A stretch of 64,000 bases of DNA from Lachnospiraceae bacterium C10 (GTDB lineage: Bacteria > Bacillota > Clostridia > Lachnospirales > Lachnospiraceae), in assembly GCA_900100095.1 (NCBI GenBank), contig FMTN01000012.1, positions 1 to 64,000 of the forward strand, given 5' to 3'. The translations under genes and the position numbers were made by a program. Shown here in pieces: positions 25,601-34,948 of the stretch. Below the pieces are notes generated by a model. That model did not search any database. It was not told the origin of the DNA and saw nothing but the letters and a program-made list of their open reading frames with translations. Within the stretch, counting starts at the first letter, position 1. Every line of letters starts with the position of its first letter.

Positions 25601-27619
25601 ACAGCGGAATGGAATATCGGAGGTATTGCAATATCGGAGGTCATTGCAGACGGCGTACTGACCATTACTTCGGATGATGAGTACTACCGCAATATGACCA
25701 CCTCACCGCTTTGCAGAAGTGTTTCCGCAAGAGATTACGAGACCATGACCTTAACGGCAGGAACCGCCCAGTCCCTGGATTTCACCTTCTCTGAGAACGA
25801 GCTGGTGTACCGGTCGGATGAAGAGTCCTGGGCAACACCGGTTACAAGACTTCCGGAGGATGGAGCAGATACCGTTAATGTCTATGTATATCCTACAGCG
25901 GATTCTCTGAATATTGAGGGAGCCAATGTAAATCTGGCGGTTAAGTACAGCACCGCATTTTCCGGACCGATGCAGGCTTCGGACAAGATGAAGACCTATG
26001 GAAGCGGAACGGCGGACGCCGTGTTCTATTCCACCGGACTAACGGCAACCGGAATGCAGCGCCTGATTTCTGCCGGAGTCCACTGTATGATGAACGATAT
26101 GTTCTTTGATCACGCGATCATACAGCAGATCAGGGAAAATATTGTGGTGGCAACCTACTATGTTCCGCTTATGGGAGCAACGGCGAAACTGGGACTGACC
26201 GGTAAGCCGACCACGGACAATATGGTCTTTGAAAACAAAATACAGGAACTTTCCATCAGCTTTTCCGATACGACCAAGGAGCGGTCACTGTTTGCGACGG
26301 AGAACGATATTGCAGTCTCCTTCAAATATAAGTCCACCCTTGATCATGGACAGGGAGATTACTACTCACCGTACGTATATCTGACGGATGTGGGATATGC
26401 AAGTGTCCGCGGAGGTCTGATGGCACAGATTCCGTTTGAGGTTCCGTTTGTATCTGAGATTACAGGATACAGGATCGGTTCCTTCGGAGTGATTTCTGCG
26501 GATGTGGACGGAGCTCAGATTGTAGGTTACAGCTACGACAAGAAGTCTACGATTCCGGAGACCGGCGAGGAAGTCTTTGAGAATAAGCAGGCCAGCGAGG
26601 TCTACAGCTTTGACCAGAGTGCTTCTCTTACCAGCACCATCAAGGAATATCCGGTATCCGGAACAGGATATGACGGCGACGGAACGGTAAACCTTCTGGA
26701 TATGACTTTTAAGACAAAAGAGGCATCCACGAACCACGAGAGTGGAACCGGAGATCCGGTAGAGATGATCTTCTACTATATCAACAGTGCAGGGGCATTG
26801 AAGTACCGGCATTTTTACGATATCCGTCCATACATTCAGGCGGATCAGCGTAACTTTAATACGGCGGCAGAGTCCAATGTGAAACTCTTCCTTCCGGAAT
26901 GTACGGATCTGGTAGCGATACTGATCGTACCGTACGATGTGGATGAGACGAATACGGCGACCTGGTCGATTGACAGCGTCAAAGGCTTTATGTCACTTGG
27001 CAATAAGCAGCTGAACCGAATGGTGGATATGCAGTTTACCGAGAGGACGAAGGATGTCATTACCTTTATTGACGGCTACAATCTTCCGGATGTCAGCATT
27101 GCAGGAACCGGAGAATTGTCACGCTACGCCATCAAGCTTACGACCTTTGACTACGGTCCGACGGATGGAGAACGTATCTCCGATGTGGTAAGTGATGAGC
27201 ATAAGGCAGCCATCAGCCTGTATCCGGGTGAGACCGTGAACTTCTATCCTTCCTTCGAAGGAGGCGGAGGTTACACCGCAAAGGCAATGGTACTTTCCAC
27301 CTACACCTCAGGTTCCACCACCAGAACACAGTTCGTATCGGCGGCAGGACTGAAGGAAAAGGGAGGTATTTTAACCTTCACACCGAAGAAGACGGATGAG
27401 GCACAGACCTATAAGATCATCATTTCGTCTACATACAATTCCGCTTTGATCGATACCTTCGATATTACCGTTAAGAAGGAAGGAACAAGGTATCCGAAAG
27501 AAGAGGATAAGAAGGACAAGACGGATAAAGAGGATGAGAAGGACGACTCAGACCAGAACAGTCAGGACAGGGAAGACAAGGACGGCAAAGAAGTCAAAGA
27601 CGACAAAGGCACAGAATAA
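22637..27619 (+). CDS. Giant secreted protein, 1660 aa, unknown
   Basis: Start ATG 22637 (AGAGGT upstream). Signal peptide in residues 1-31 (KAAVMTLAGSVFLTALPVWA). The mature protein opens with an acidic Glu/Ser/Thr linker (32-60), followed by some 1500 residues of beta-rich sequence without Cys clusters. Similar stretches recur, for instance TKYYQNMTSI-like and IGLGQRG-like strands with MKLIAVNRGEGTAEWNIGGI and YDVDETNTATWSIDSVKG, which look like repeated carbohydrate-binding or jelly-roll-type modules. The last 50 residues are Asp/Lys repeats. There is no LPXTG motif or membrane anchor. It is the largest gene of the operon. I do not recognise the family; a fibre, adhesin or export substrate are possibilities. 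Confidence 0.6.
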   Translation: MKKLWLEILKKAAVMTLAGSVFLTALPVWATEVPEDSEQTESSPETDEQEDAQSETESDMAFHAWKNQTIAGGEEPTLPALSPKDFTKNYNSGKKAEDNLYTLTVSTGLKAAKGAVRYIVIKYRTKDGRDESEYILMTDNPLSQSYQYLKDKGEENQELKQRHNNLAQLNYTVKEPTTPEPLESWSVEEFLFKTEGEISEVKDIQIFMKGGTSWSVQGLSVSRVTKVSGYGEYGFYSGKYFFGLNKKTICRMKIKSGSALTLSPPSGADQRYKLAGGSSAYFSMEQVKGKEEVASPFLDLYTFRLDFADNKDGGIESYLTSNAQQGKYIPSGFTEHLALYLEYKDRNGWTRNVTMPVMLSAMGQYLEAKDTVRTIGLGQRGETVAFTGYLPEYASLVSSKLLVGKAARDGIAASGGLKVKKAGMDKSLDADAVSLAGLSIYKGTCRISNTEDVVDAERDNAKLLSYTTAYSFSENAPMYYYTTTTEEGWQIKPGSQSKLTLKEYQPGNPLVATKAGYNILVRLRTNDENTASGTTADIRFKLHYYDQYGKKQVVPFKSVKELCNEYMGYWPSGSNTKDNFPYSYGMYPGNYVEFAMEVPSIISVSDIEIALAETSDEYILGGINVLAAENFGRRRIYRQDVTGNGSSSNFRMMRSCDCVDLDGFPVNFSTPRVISGGEVALYEFGGEGGSALRLVETDDYPNMRYSMTYEQTKENLGFGKARKSYEVGVKVADNSEKMDDNGDSGSVNRFYFQLQFKNGNSGFVLANQQMSSDGFRAGYTEFFNISVNHNYGDLRSVRIIPEDTQSDNNVFDKLNIEYITVTENMGGESTQYTIDNVGWIGIDYHDEAEAVSIRGRSGRSVGELSSRFTVASKRKVVSLACELSTLPSKIQPEASVACELTYIDINGQPQTTSFDVVSRMADYMKKKAKSYEGSTSGTDAKYYQNMTSISDPQWMLRPSHTDRFILPAIANVKSIKTMKLIAVNRGEGTAEWNIGGIAISEVIADGVLTITSDDEYYRNMTTSPLCRSVSARDYETMTLTAGTAQSLDFTFSENELVYRSDEESWATPVTRLPEDGADTVNVYVYPTADSLNIEGANVNLAVKYSTAFSGPMQASDKMKTYGSGTADAVFYSTGLTATGMQRLISAGVHCMMNDMFFDHAIIQQIRENIVVATYYVPLMGATAKLGLTGKPTTDNMVFENKIQELSISFSDTTKERSLFATENDIAVSFKYKSTLDHGQGDYYSPYVYLTDVGYASVRGGLMAQIPFEVPFVSEITGYRIGSFGVISADVDGAQIVGYSYDKKSTIPETGEEVFENKQASEVYSFDQSASLTSTIKEYPVSGTGYDGDGTVNLLDMTFKTKEASTNHESGTGDPVEMIFYYINSAGALKYRHFYDIRPYIQADQRNFNTAAESNVKLFLPECTDLVAILIVPYDVDETNTATWSIDSVKGFMSLGNKQLNRMVDMQFTERTKDVITFIDGYNLPDVSIAGTGELSRYAIKLTTFDYGPTDGERISDVVSDEHKAAISLYPGETVNFYPSFEGGGGYTAKAMVLSTYTSGSTTRTQFVSAAGLKEKGGILTFTPKKTDEAQTYKIIISSTYNSALIDTFDITVKKEGTRYPKEEDKKDKTDKEDEKDDSDQNSQDREDKDGKEVKDDKGTE

Positions 27620-27634
27620 CAGGAGGGTGTAGAT

Positions 27635-28582
27635 TTGAAAGAAAAACTTTACAGGTTCCGCCTTCCGATCATCATCGTAGCGGTCACGGCAGTATTCGTG
27701 ACCGTTGCCGTGATCATCCAGCTGGCAAAAGGACCGAAGGTCATTCATGAAAAAGAATATTTTGCAACCTCTCAATATCCTGTGCGTTGCAAGGCAAAGT
27801 CAGACGGCACACTGATCCTGCAGCTGGATGGAAGTGCTACAGCAAATCTCCAATGGAAGGTGGAAAACCACAATGAAGATTTGTGTTCCATCGAAGAAAC
27901 AGCAAAAGAAGAAAAAGGCATCCTTTCGGTTAGCGTCAACCCGCGGGTCGAAGGGGATGCGACCCTTCTTTTTACAAGAAAGACCAAAGTAAAAGGGCAG
28001 GAATATACGGTGGCGGCGATTCATATGAAGGTGGAAAACCGTGCCGGAAAGGATGGGCAGCTGATGGCAGATGTATCGGATGCCTATCAGGAAGTGACCA
28101 GTGTGGGAGCTGTGGACAGTGACACTCCGTATATTATCAAAGGTAGCCGAATCCTGCTTCCGGGCGGCGGCGACTGGGAGATTAAGGAGTCCACTTCCGA
28201 TGGCAAAGAGGCAGCGAACCTTTTTACCCTTCAATGGGGAACGGATGATACAGGTATATCCTATCTGGAGGCGTATCCGGCGGTGGATGATACCGTATTC
28301 GCCGAGGGCTTCTTTGATACGGCAGAAGGAAGGGCCATGGAGGAAGCTTCCCATAACTCCGGGAAAAAGGAAGAGGACAGCGGACAAAAGGAGCAGAAGA
28401 CGGATAAGGATGCCGACCCGCTCATTGAAAGTGCAGTGAAGCAGGCGCAGTCTATTGTAACAAAAGAATCTGTGAGCCGGGCAAGAATTGTTTTAAAGAG
28501 CAAGGCTCTTAAGGTAACACAGATGCTGACATGGCGGATCAATGACAACGGTGACGGGGAACTACAACCGACGGACGAGTAA
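27635..28582 (+). CDS. Membrane-anchored extracellular protein, 315 aa, unknown
   Basis: TTG start at 27635 with GGAGGGTG eight bases upstream. One uncleaved-looking membrane helix at residues 10-29 (PIIIVAVTAVFVTVAVII), then an outside domain of about 190 residues with beta-strand character. This is followed by a charged linker (Glu/Lys/Asp at 225-260) and a hydrophilic end. Topology is like VirB8/TcpC proteins (one N-terminal helix, large outer domain), but I see no clear VirB8 sequence feature. It follows the 1660-aa gene by 15 bp and may anchor that protein or stand in for VirB8. Confidence 0.5.
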   Translation: MKEKLYRFRLPIIIVAVTAVFVTVAVIIQLAKGPKVIHEKEYFATSQYPVRCKAKSDGTLILQLDGSATANLQWKVENHNEDLCSIEETAKEEKGILSVSVNPRVEGDATLLFTRKTKVKGQEYTVAAIHMKVENRAGKDGQLMADVSDAYQEVTSVGAVDSDTPYIIKGSRILLPGGGDWEIKESTSDGKEAANLFTLQWGTDDTGISYLEAYPAVDDTVFAEGFFDTAEGRAMEEASHNSGKKEEDSGQKEQKTDKDADPLIESAVKQAQSIVTKESVSRARIVLKSKALKVTQMLTWRINDNGDGELQPTDE

Positions 28583-28599
28583 AGAGAAGACGACAGCCT

Positions 28600-29184
28600 A
28601 TGACAGAAATCAATTATTTTAAAGAAAAGGAAACCGTGTTTCCGGAAGAAGAAAAGAAACTGAAAAGACAGCAGGAGAAGCTGGAAAAGAAGCATAAAAA
28701 GCTGCAGAATCGGGTGCGCCTGAAAGAAGTAAAAAAGGCTCTCCTTGGGAATCTGACGGTCGGAGAGGACGGGCGCATGGTTCCTGTGTCAGGATTCAAT
28801 ATGAACTGGTGGGGAACAGCCGATGGCTCCTTTGGTACCAGACTGTTTGGCATTGCAGAAAAAACGGTGACCTTTACTTCTTCCAAAGGGAAAACAAAGA
28901 TGGTTTATGAAGCGGCAAAGGTCATGGAGGATTTTGGGAGAGGACTGGATTTTGAATCCGTCTATGCCGGGGCGTCCTGTCTTCTGCGCCATTTTCTTTT
29001 CCGGCCGGTGGTACTGGTGTTTGAGGCGGACGAGGAGACAGAGGAGGAATATATGCTTTCGGTTTATTGCGGAAGAGATATTCTGACCTATTTTTCCATG
29101 AGAAGAGCCATCAGACTGTTTGAGACACATAAGCCGGAGGGGCTTGTTCCAATCGAAAGGAAAACATCCAAAGACAAGGGATGA
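28600..29184 (+). CDS. Cytoplasmic protein of the T4SS-like operon, unknown
   Basis: 194 aa from ATG 28600; weak ribosome site. Residues 10-50 form a Lys/Glu coiled coil. The rest is globular, with NMNWWGTADGSFGTRLFG, AAKVMEDFGRG and EEEYMLSVYCGRDILTYFSM. No signal or membrane helix. I do not recognise it. It lies directly before the HATPase kinase gene, 16 bp away, and may belong to the regulatory module or be a cytosolic chaperone of the export machine. Confidence 0.5.
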   Translation: MTEINYFKEKETVFPEEEKKLKRQQEKLEKKHKKLQNRVRLKEVKKALLGNLTVGEDGRMVPVSGFNMNWWGTADGSFGTRLFGIAEKTVTFTSSKGKTKMVYEAAKVMEDFGRGLDFESVYAGASCLLRHFLFRPVVLVFEADEETEEEYMLSVYCGRDILTYFSMRRAIRLFETHKPEGLVPIERKTSKDKG

Positions 29185-29200
29185 GAAAGGAAAAAGTAAG

Positions 29201-29623
29201 ATGGCTGAAAAAGAAAAGGGACGGGAACTGAATCTTGAGGCCACAGTCGACAATCTGGATACGGTGATCGAATTCGTAAACGGGGAAATCGAAGACATTG
29301 GATGTGACATGAAGACGCAGCTTGAGATTGAGATGGCAGTGGAGGAATTGTTCAGCAATATTGCCAATTATGCCTACCAGCCCCGGGTTGGGGTGGCCAC
29401 GGTCCGGGTGGAGGTGTTAAGAGATCCGCTGTCGGTTGTGATCACTTTTATCGACCAGGGAAAGCCCTATGATCCTCTGGAGAAAGAAGACCCGGATCTT
29501 GATCAGACAGCCAGCCAGACGGTTGGAGGACTGGGGATCTTCATGGTGAAAAAGAGTATGGATCATATTGCATATGAATACATTGATGGACAGAATGTTC
29601 TGACCATCCGGAAAAATATATAA
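29201..29623 (+). CDS. HATPase-type anti-sigma regulatory kinase (SpoIIAB/RsbW-like)
   Basis: 140 aa from ATG 29201, preceded by AAAGGA. A lone GHKL ATPase domain: N-box EMAVEELFSNIANYAY (residues about 45-60), G1 box FIDQGKPYDP and G2 box GGLGIFMVKKSMD. It lacks a dimerisation/phosphoacceptor domain, so it is a Ser/Thr protein kinase of the SpoIIAB/RsbW class rather than a histidine kinase. Members phosphorylate a STAS partner and otherwise hold a sigma factor or other target. The STAS protein at 13192 and phosphatase at 35871 would complete the switch. The controlled target might be the ECF sigma factor or a T4SS component; this is inference. Confidence 0.9.
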   Translation: MAEKEKGRELNLEATVDNLDTVIEFVNGEIEDIGCDMKTQLEIEMAVEELFSNIANYAYQPRVGVATVRVEVLRDPLSVVITFIDQGKPYDPLEKEDPDLDQTASQTVGGLGIFMVKKSMDHIAYEYIDGQNVLTIRKNI

Positions 29624-29708
29624 GACTGCATCCAAACGGGGAATCGCAGGGTACTGTTTATAAGAGATATGTGCAGGCACTTTTCGCAAAGGAAAGCGAG
29701 GATTGGAT

Positions 29709-32700
29709 ATGAGTGATTATACAGGTGTAAATGGTAGTGTGGACTATACGTTCATGAAAGAGATGGTAGACAACCTTACCACACGTATTTTTGAACCGGC
29801 ACAGGATCCGGATGAGCTGGTCATGGATGTGATTACCGGAAGTGGTACCAGTCGCACAAATGCAGCAGGCGAAATCAATCCCAACGTATTTATGAAACAA
29901 AACGGTAATCAGGGACAGTTTGCCAATACGCAGGAACAGAAGGAGCATGTTCACCAAAATATCGATGAGATAAACCGGCGAATTGATGATTTGAAGAAGA
30001 ATCCAAGCATTTCAGATAAGCCGGCCATTCAGCAGTATTACGGTTTTCAGCAGAATCTGATGAACAATGCCAAGAACGGAATTGATGTATGGAGATATAT
30101 GACCCGGATTCCGGGAGGCGAGAGATCCCTTACCCATGCGGATTTTAAGGAGACATCCGTGGTGTATCCGGAAAATCCGGAAAAGGGAGCAGAGGAGTAC
30201 AATCAAATGTTTCAGGAGATGGGATATACCAAGGCCTGGGACAATTTAGAAAAACGAATTCAAATCGAACATGAGATGGACGGTAAACTTCTTAGTGCGG
30301 ATCAGAAAAAGAAGTATGCCCAGGACATCCAGAAGTCTAACACCGAGATGATCACGACCTATGAAGGTATGATGCGTCCGGAGAATGAGAAGAAGTTCGG
30401 TCATCTCTATCAGAATTTCGGAGGAGCAAACGGGGGAACCGTATCCGGTTCCAGAGGTTACCAGTCTACGGTCCGGCAGTTGCATGATGAGAATGCGGCA
30501 CTGGCAAATGGATGGGATGTAACCAAACTTGCGGATTATCACCTGATGAAATCCTTCTCTGCAAACTGCGATCAGGCAGATGCGATGTTTGAGGACTTTG
30601 CAGATCCGGCGCTTGGAAATTACGCTAAGATGACCAAAAAGGTTGCGGTTCTGAATCCGGAAGGAAAGAAATTTTCCAGTCAGGAAGATTTTGACCGGTA
30701 TATGACGGAGTATCAGCATGCTATGGAGGATATGCGTGCGGAGGCCAATAAGCCGGAGGTACAGCAGGCAATCAAGAGTGGTCTTGAAGCCTACAACAAT
30801 AAAGTGAATGCTGACCCGTCCCTGGATCGACAGGCGAAGGACAAGAAAAAAATAGCCATGGAAGATATGCTTCCGGCAGCTCTTTCAACCGGTAGAACAA
30901 ATGCGGTTACGCAGGCGGCCTATCTGAACAAGACAACGGATCTTGCTGCCCGGAAACTGACAGGGAACCCGGCTGAAGTGGAAGCCTATGAGAAGCAGAT
31001 TCAAAACATCAAACAGAGCGTGAAATCCCAGCGGGAAAAGGAGGCCAAAAACAGCAGTAAGACAGCCGACTATTTCAAAGAGAATCCTGGAGCAGGTGGA
31101 AGACCGGGTCCGAACGAGAATGGAAAGGAATATGTCTGGGATGCTATGGGAGGCCGTATTAATCTAGGTAAAATGATTAATAAGGTCAGCGTAGAGAGTG
31201 ATGAATTCTGGTATATGGCAAGAGAAGACCGGAATGCCCATCAGGATTCACTGCAAAGGAATTATAAAGCATTTCATAAAGTGGATGAAATATTAGAGGA
31301 CATCGATGATACAATAAAAGATGAAGGAATTGAAGGTGCCGAACCGGGAGGAACCTTTGTTCAAGTGGGGGGAGATAAATTTTCTAACTTCGCAGCAGAG
31401 GGGCATGAAAAGGATGCACAGAAATACATTAAAGAATCAACTGATGCGATGAGAGACGGAGCTAATATCCTCCGTGGTATGAAGTCGGATGATCCTGATC
31501 CACAGGTGGCACAGACCATCGACAGAAGTGCTAACAGATTGGCAAAATGGGCAGAGGATTATGCCAATATTCTTTCGGATGAGAAGGGTAGTCTGACACT
31601 TGGAGAGGGAAGAAGTGCAACATTGACCCAGTCCCTGGTAAAGGGGGGATCACTTCCGATGCTGACGAGGTCCTGGGAGCAAAAAAAATATAAGACGCAG
31701 AGTGAAGCGATTGACTATGTGCATAAAACAATGGACAAGTCCATCCGCATCATGCACCAGCTGGATAAACCGGAAGATCAGAGAGTATCCATCTTTGATG
31801 ATTATATGGATATCATGGATGGTGCGAATACGGAGCTGAAGGTTGAGTACCACCGGCAGCATATGGAGGAGAGCGGCTGGGATGCAAATAAGGATGAAAT
31901 CTATAAGACGGAGTTGAAGGCATCCCATGAAAAGATTATTAACGCTTTTGATCGTCTGTGTAAGGTTCCGAATGAGGACGAGTATAGGCAGGCATTAAAT
32001 AACGAGCTGTCTGAAACGACCGGTAACAGGAAGGGAAGAGATTACTCGGCAAAGGTCGGATATATGAAGGGTGAAAATCAGGCTATTGATATGGGATATC
32101 CTTCCGATCAGATGTTTGCTTTGGGCGAAGTCGGTGCAATCGAAGGAATGATTACAAGAGCCATTCGGCGTCAGGATCAGAACCTTATAGACATTCCAAA
32201 TAGAAAGGGTATAAAGCCGGCGGAAATCGCAAGTGAACAGGCAAAGGTTGAGCAGGAGAAGAAGAGACTGGATGGTGTCCTGAAGGAATTTACGGAGATC
32301 AAGAACGAGGTATGGGGAAAGGAATACTCTTCTCCGGAAGCTACCCTTGAAATTTATCATAAGCAGAATGAATTTCTGGATCGTAATCCGGAATTTAATC
32401 ATAGACAGGTAGGAGAATCTTTTAGAGAGGCAAGAGAATTAAATTCCCTGGCGGATAAGACGGCCAACATGCGGGATTTGTCAGATGCAATGTCAGATTT
32501 TAACGCCAAGAGGACGGATAAATGGTTTTCTTCCGAGTCGAAGCCTCATAAGAATTTAAGGGAAAGTGCCGAAGCATTGCGTCAGGAGCTTCGAGCATAT
32601 CAGACAGGTATTTATCAGGCCGGTGAGAAAAAAGGTCAGAGGATGCCTGAGGTCGAGCGTGTTGCTCTTCGGGAAGGTATTGAAAAGAGAGCAGATGAGG

Positions 32701-33452
32701 TATCTCAAAATGCAGATACCTATCTGGGCAAGAGAAAAGGAGAGCGTTCTACAGAAGCCGGCAATCAGCGTAAGACGGGAGCTGAGAAGTTAAAGAACAT
32801 GGCGTCTGCCATCAAACAGTCTATGGAAATGGATCGTCAAAAGGAGGCATTGGCAGCTGAGAAAGAAGAAATGAAGGCCGGTGTGGACAAGGGCTTTGGA
32901 GAAGAAATCTCGGATGCAATGGAACTGGCGGAATCCGAAAGAGTCAGAAGAAATGAAGAGGAGATCCGAAGGGATAAGAAAGCCGGAAAGCAGACCGGAA
33001 GGTCTCGGGGCAAGACCAACATGGATAGGCTCTATGAGAAGCTTCAGGGTGAGGCTGAGGTGACCATACATGAAAGTGCAATCGCCGAGGGCGGTCTTTC
33101 GGATAAGTTTACCCATTATACAGCCTGCATGATCGTAGGAACCGCAATGCAGATTGAGGATAAGCGGAATGGAAGACAACTCTCCGACAGGAACCCGGCT
33201 ACGATGGCAGGCCGTCTGGAGAAGGATCCGGCCTTTAAGGAGATGATGAAGGGCGTTGTAGGCGATGCGAAGAAGCAGCAGGAACTTGCTTCTATGGAAC
33301 CGGGTGAGATCTATGCCAAGTATGCCATGGTACGACAGAACATGAAGGTACGGGAGGCCAAGGCAGGTAACAGGGAAAAAGCGGTCAGCCTGAATGCTGC
33401 ACAGATGAATGCCGCACAGCAACAGCAGGTGAAGCAGGGCCCGAAAAAATAA
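29709..33452 (+). CDS. Large soluble alpha-helical protein, 1247 aa, unknown
   Basis: ATG 29709 (GCGAGG upstream; TTG at 29703 is also in frame). No signal peptide and no hydrophobic segment. Strongly charged and mostly helical, with long coiled-coil-like stretches (residues about 395-450 and 1010-1110) and almost no Cys. The C-terminus is Gln/Ala/Lys-rich (NAAQMNAAQQQQVKQG). I see none of the HUH histidine cluster or Tyr motifs of relaxases. A long cytosolic protein encoded with a coupling ATPase and pilin is a natural candidate substrate of the T4SS, or a cytosolic scaffold. No family is recognised. Confidence 0.55.
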   Translation: MSDYTGVNGSVDYTFMKEMVDNLTTRIFEPAQDPDELVMDVITGSGTSRTNAAGEINPNVFMKQNGNQGQFANTQEQKEHVHQNIDEINRRIDDLKKNPSISDKPAIQQYYGFQQNLMNNAKNGIDVWRYMTRIPGGERSLTHADFKETSVVYPENPEKGAEEYNQMFQEMGYTKAWDNLEKRIQIEHEMDGKLLSADQKKKYAQDIQKSNTEMITTYEGMMRPENEKKFGHLYQNFGGANGGTVSGSRGYQSTVRQLHDENAALANGWDVTKLADYHLMKSFSANCDQADAMFEDFADPALGNYAKMTKKVAVLNPEGKKFSSQEDFDRYMTEYQHAMEDMRAEANKPEVQQAIKSGLEAYNNKVNADPSLDRQAKDKKKIAMEDMLPAALSTGRTNAVTQAAYLNKTTDLAARKLTGNPAEVEAYEKQIQNIKQSVKSQREKEAKNSSKTADYFKENPGAGGRPGPNENGKEYVWDAMGGRINLGKMINKVSVESDEFWYMAREDRNAHQDSLQRNYKAFHKVDEILEDIDDTIKDEGIEGAEPGGTFVQVGGDKFSNFAAEGHEKDAQKYIKESTDAMRDGANILRGMKSDDPDPQVAQTIDRSANRLAKWAEDYANILSDEKGSLTLGEGRSATLTQSLVKGGSLPMLTRSWEQKKYKTQSEAIDYVHKTMDKSIRIMHQLDKPEDQRVSIFDDYMDIMDGANTELKVEYHRQHMEESGWDANKDEIYKTELKASHEKIINAFDRLCKVPNEDEYRQALNNELSETTGNRKGRDYSAKVGYMKGENQAIDMGYPSDQMFALGEVGAIEGMITRAIRRQDQNLIDIPNRKGIKPAEIASEQAKVEQEKKRLDGVLKEFTEIKNEVWGKEYSSPEATLEIYHKQNEFLDRNPEFNHRQVGESFREARELNSLADKTANMRDLSDAMSDFNAKRTDKWFSSESKPHKNLRESAEALRQELRAYQTGIYQAGEKKGQRMPEVERVALREGIEKRADEVSQNADTYLGKRKGERSTEAGNQRKTGAEKLKNMASAIKQSMEMDRQKEALAAEKEEMKAGVDKGFGEEISDAMELAESERVRRNEEEIRRDKKAGKQTGRSRGKTNMDRLYEKLQGEAEVTIHESAIAEGGLSDKFTHYTACMIVGTAMQIEDKRNGRQLSDRNPATMAGRLEKDPAFKEMMKGVVGDAKKQQELASMEPGEIYAKYAMVRQNMKVREAKAGNREKAVSLNAAQMNAAQQQQVKQGPKK

Positions 33453-33500
33453 GCCGGATTTGGATGGTATCAGGAGACCTCTTGGAAAGGAGACGATCGG

Positions 33501-34946
33501 ATGAGAAGGACGGGATGGAGAAAAGGGGTAGCGGTATTTATGTCCGCGCTGGTGCTTTTGTCAGCTGTTTCTGTCACACCGGCCATTGGCGCGTATGGGG
33601 CAGAGGCAGAGACAATACAGCAAAGAACGTTAAAAGGCATTTTTGACCGGCTCCTGGAGCATAAAAAATACAAAGAGCTAAAAGGGCTCTATGGAGAACA
33701 GGCCACCTTGTCGGAACAGTATCAGACAAAAGCAGATGGAACGGCAGAAATCCTGTTTTCTCTGAAGGCGAAAGAAGGCTATGAAGAGTGGATTCCAAAA
33801 CAGGAAGCAAGCTTTGGAATCGATGCGGATCAGTATGTCGTCTGTGTTTTGGAAGAGAATAATCCTAAGACCCTTTTTGCCGCTTTGTTGTTGGATTATG
33901 TCTGTGGAGCTATCGCGGATTACTATGGTATGGATGAAAATCTAGTCACCCGATACCTGACTGCGGTTCCGGCCATGGCAGAAAAGCCGACGCAGTTTCA
34001 GACGAAGTATTACGCGGTGACATCGGATGATACCATGCATACCATTACCATGAAGATCTATGCCGGTGGTGTCTGGGATAAAAATGAGATGCAGCAGCTG
34101 CTGGGGAAGGCCTATTTTACAGAAAAGTACCTGCAGGACAGCAGTATCTTTGAACCTCTCACAGGGGATGATCATTCCAGCCTGAGTCATTTAGGTAACT
34201 TTGCAGTGTATTTGCAGGGTAATCGGTACAGCTTTACCATGACCCTGGCAGAGTATGGGCAGTTTGATGAAAACGGTGCCACTTCCATCCGGAATATCGT
34301 AAAGGCAGTGAAGCCAAAGGGATATGAGAAATTCGACTACCAAGGCGGTCTTGAGGAACATAAGGACAATCTCTGGTCCGTTCGAAAGGTAGAGGGGGAA
34401 GAAATTCCGGAGGCGTTAAAAACGCTGACGGGTACCTATGAATTTGTTCAGGTGCGATTTACCTCCCCTTATATCAGTGGAATCGATTCTTCCCTTACAG
34501 CAGGGGATTTCCGGGGACTGTCTGTGGAGAACGGCACCGTAAAGAAATGGACTTCCTCCAATCCGAAGGTGGCGGTTGTATCGAAGGATGGTATGGTGAC
34601 AGCTCTTAAGAAGGGAACGGTGACCGTTACAGCTTTTCTTTCTGATGGAACCAGACTGACAGGGAAAGTCAAGGTAACATCCAGTCCGTATATCAAGGTA
34701 TCCGGTAAGAAGCTGGTGGCTTCCAAAACATATAAGATAAAATGCAACAAGACCCTGAAGGTTTCACTTAAGGGAAAGGCATTTTCAGTTAAAAACAAAT
34801 ATAAAAGCACGAAGAAAAGCGTAGCAAGAGTGATTTCGGGGAAGGATGAAAACATCCTTAAAATCAGGGGATATAAGAAGGGCACAGCGAAGGTTTCCAT
34901 AACTTGTAATGGCGTTACATTTAAAATAAAAGTTAAGGTCGTGTAA
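33501..34946 (+). CDS. Secreted protein with C-terminal Big_2-type Ig domain
   Basis: 481 aa from ATG 33501 with AAAGGAG upstream. Signal peptide ends near GAYGAEA (residue about 34). Residues 40-300 are an unassigned globular region. Residues 320-395 form a bacterial Ig-like group 2 domain (WTSSNPKVAVVSKDGMVTAL, then KKGTVTVTAFLSDG). The final 85 residues are Lys-rich beta-strands (VSLKGKAFSVKNKYKSTKKS) resembling a second, degenerate Ig fold. No anchor is visible. Such domains are common in clostridial surface adhesins. It is 49 bp after the 1247-aa gene and probably belongs to the surface layer of the system. Confidence 0.7.
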   Translation: MRRTGWRKGVAVFMSALVLLSAVSVTPAIGAYGAEAETIQQRTLKGIFDRLLEHKKYKELKGLYGEQATLSEQYQTKADGTAEILFSLKAKEGYEEWIPKQEASFGIDADQYVVCVLEENNPKTLFAALLLDYVCGAIADYYGMDENLVTRYLTAVPAMAEKPTQFQTKYYAVTSDDTMHTITMKIYAGGVWDKNEMQQLLGKAYFTEKYLQDSSIFEPLTGDDHSSLSHLGNFAVYLQGNRYSFTMTLAEYGQFDENGATSIRNIVKAVKPKGYEKFDYQGGLEEHKDNLWSVRKVEGEEIPEALKTLTGTYEFVQVRFTSPYISGIDSSLTAGDFRGLSVENGTVKKWTSSNPKVAVVSKDGMVTALKKGTVTVTAFLSDGTRLTGKVKVTSSPYIKVSGKKLVASKTYKIKCNKTLKVSLKGKAFSVKNKYKSTKKSVARVISGKDENILKIRGYKKGTAKVSITCNGVTFKIKVKVV

Positions 34947-34948
34947 GA

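Noticed and set aside
29709-33452. Relaxase candidate
   Set aside because: The gene is long and near VirD4, but no HUH histidine cluster, active-site Tyr motif or helicase motif could be found.
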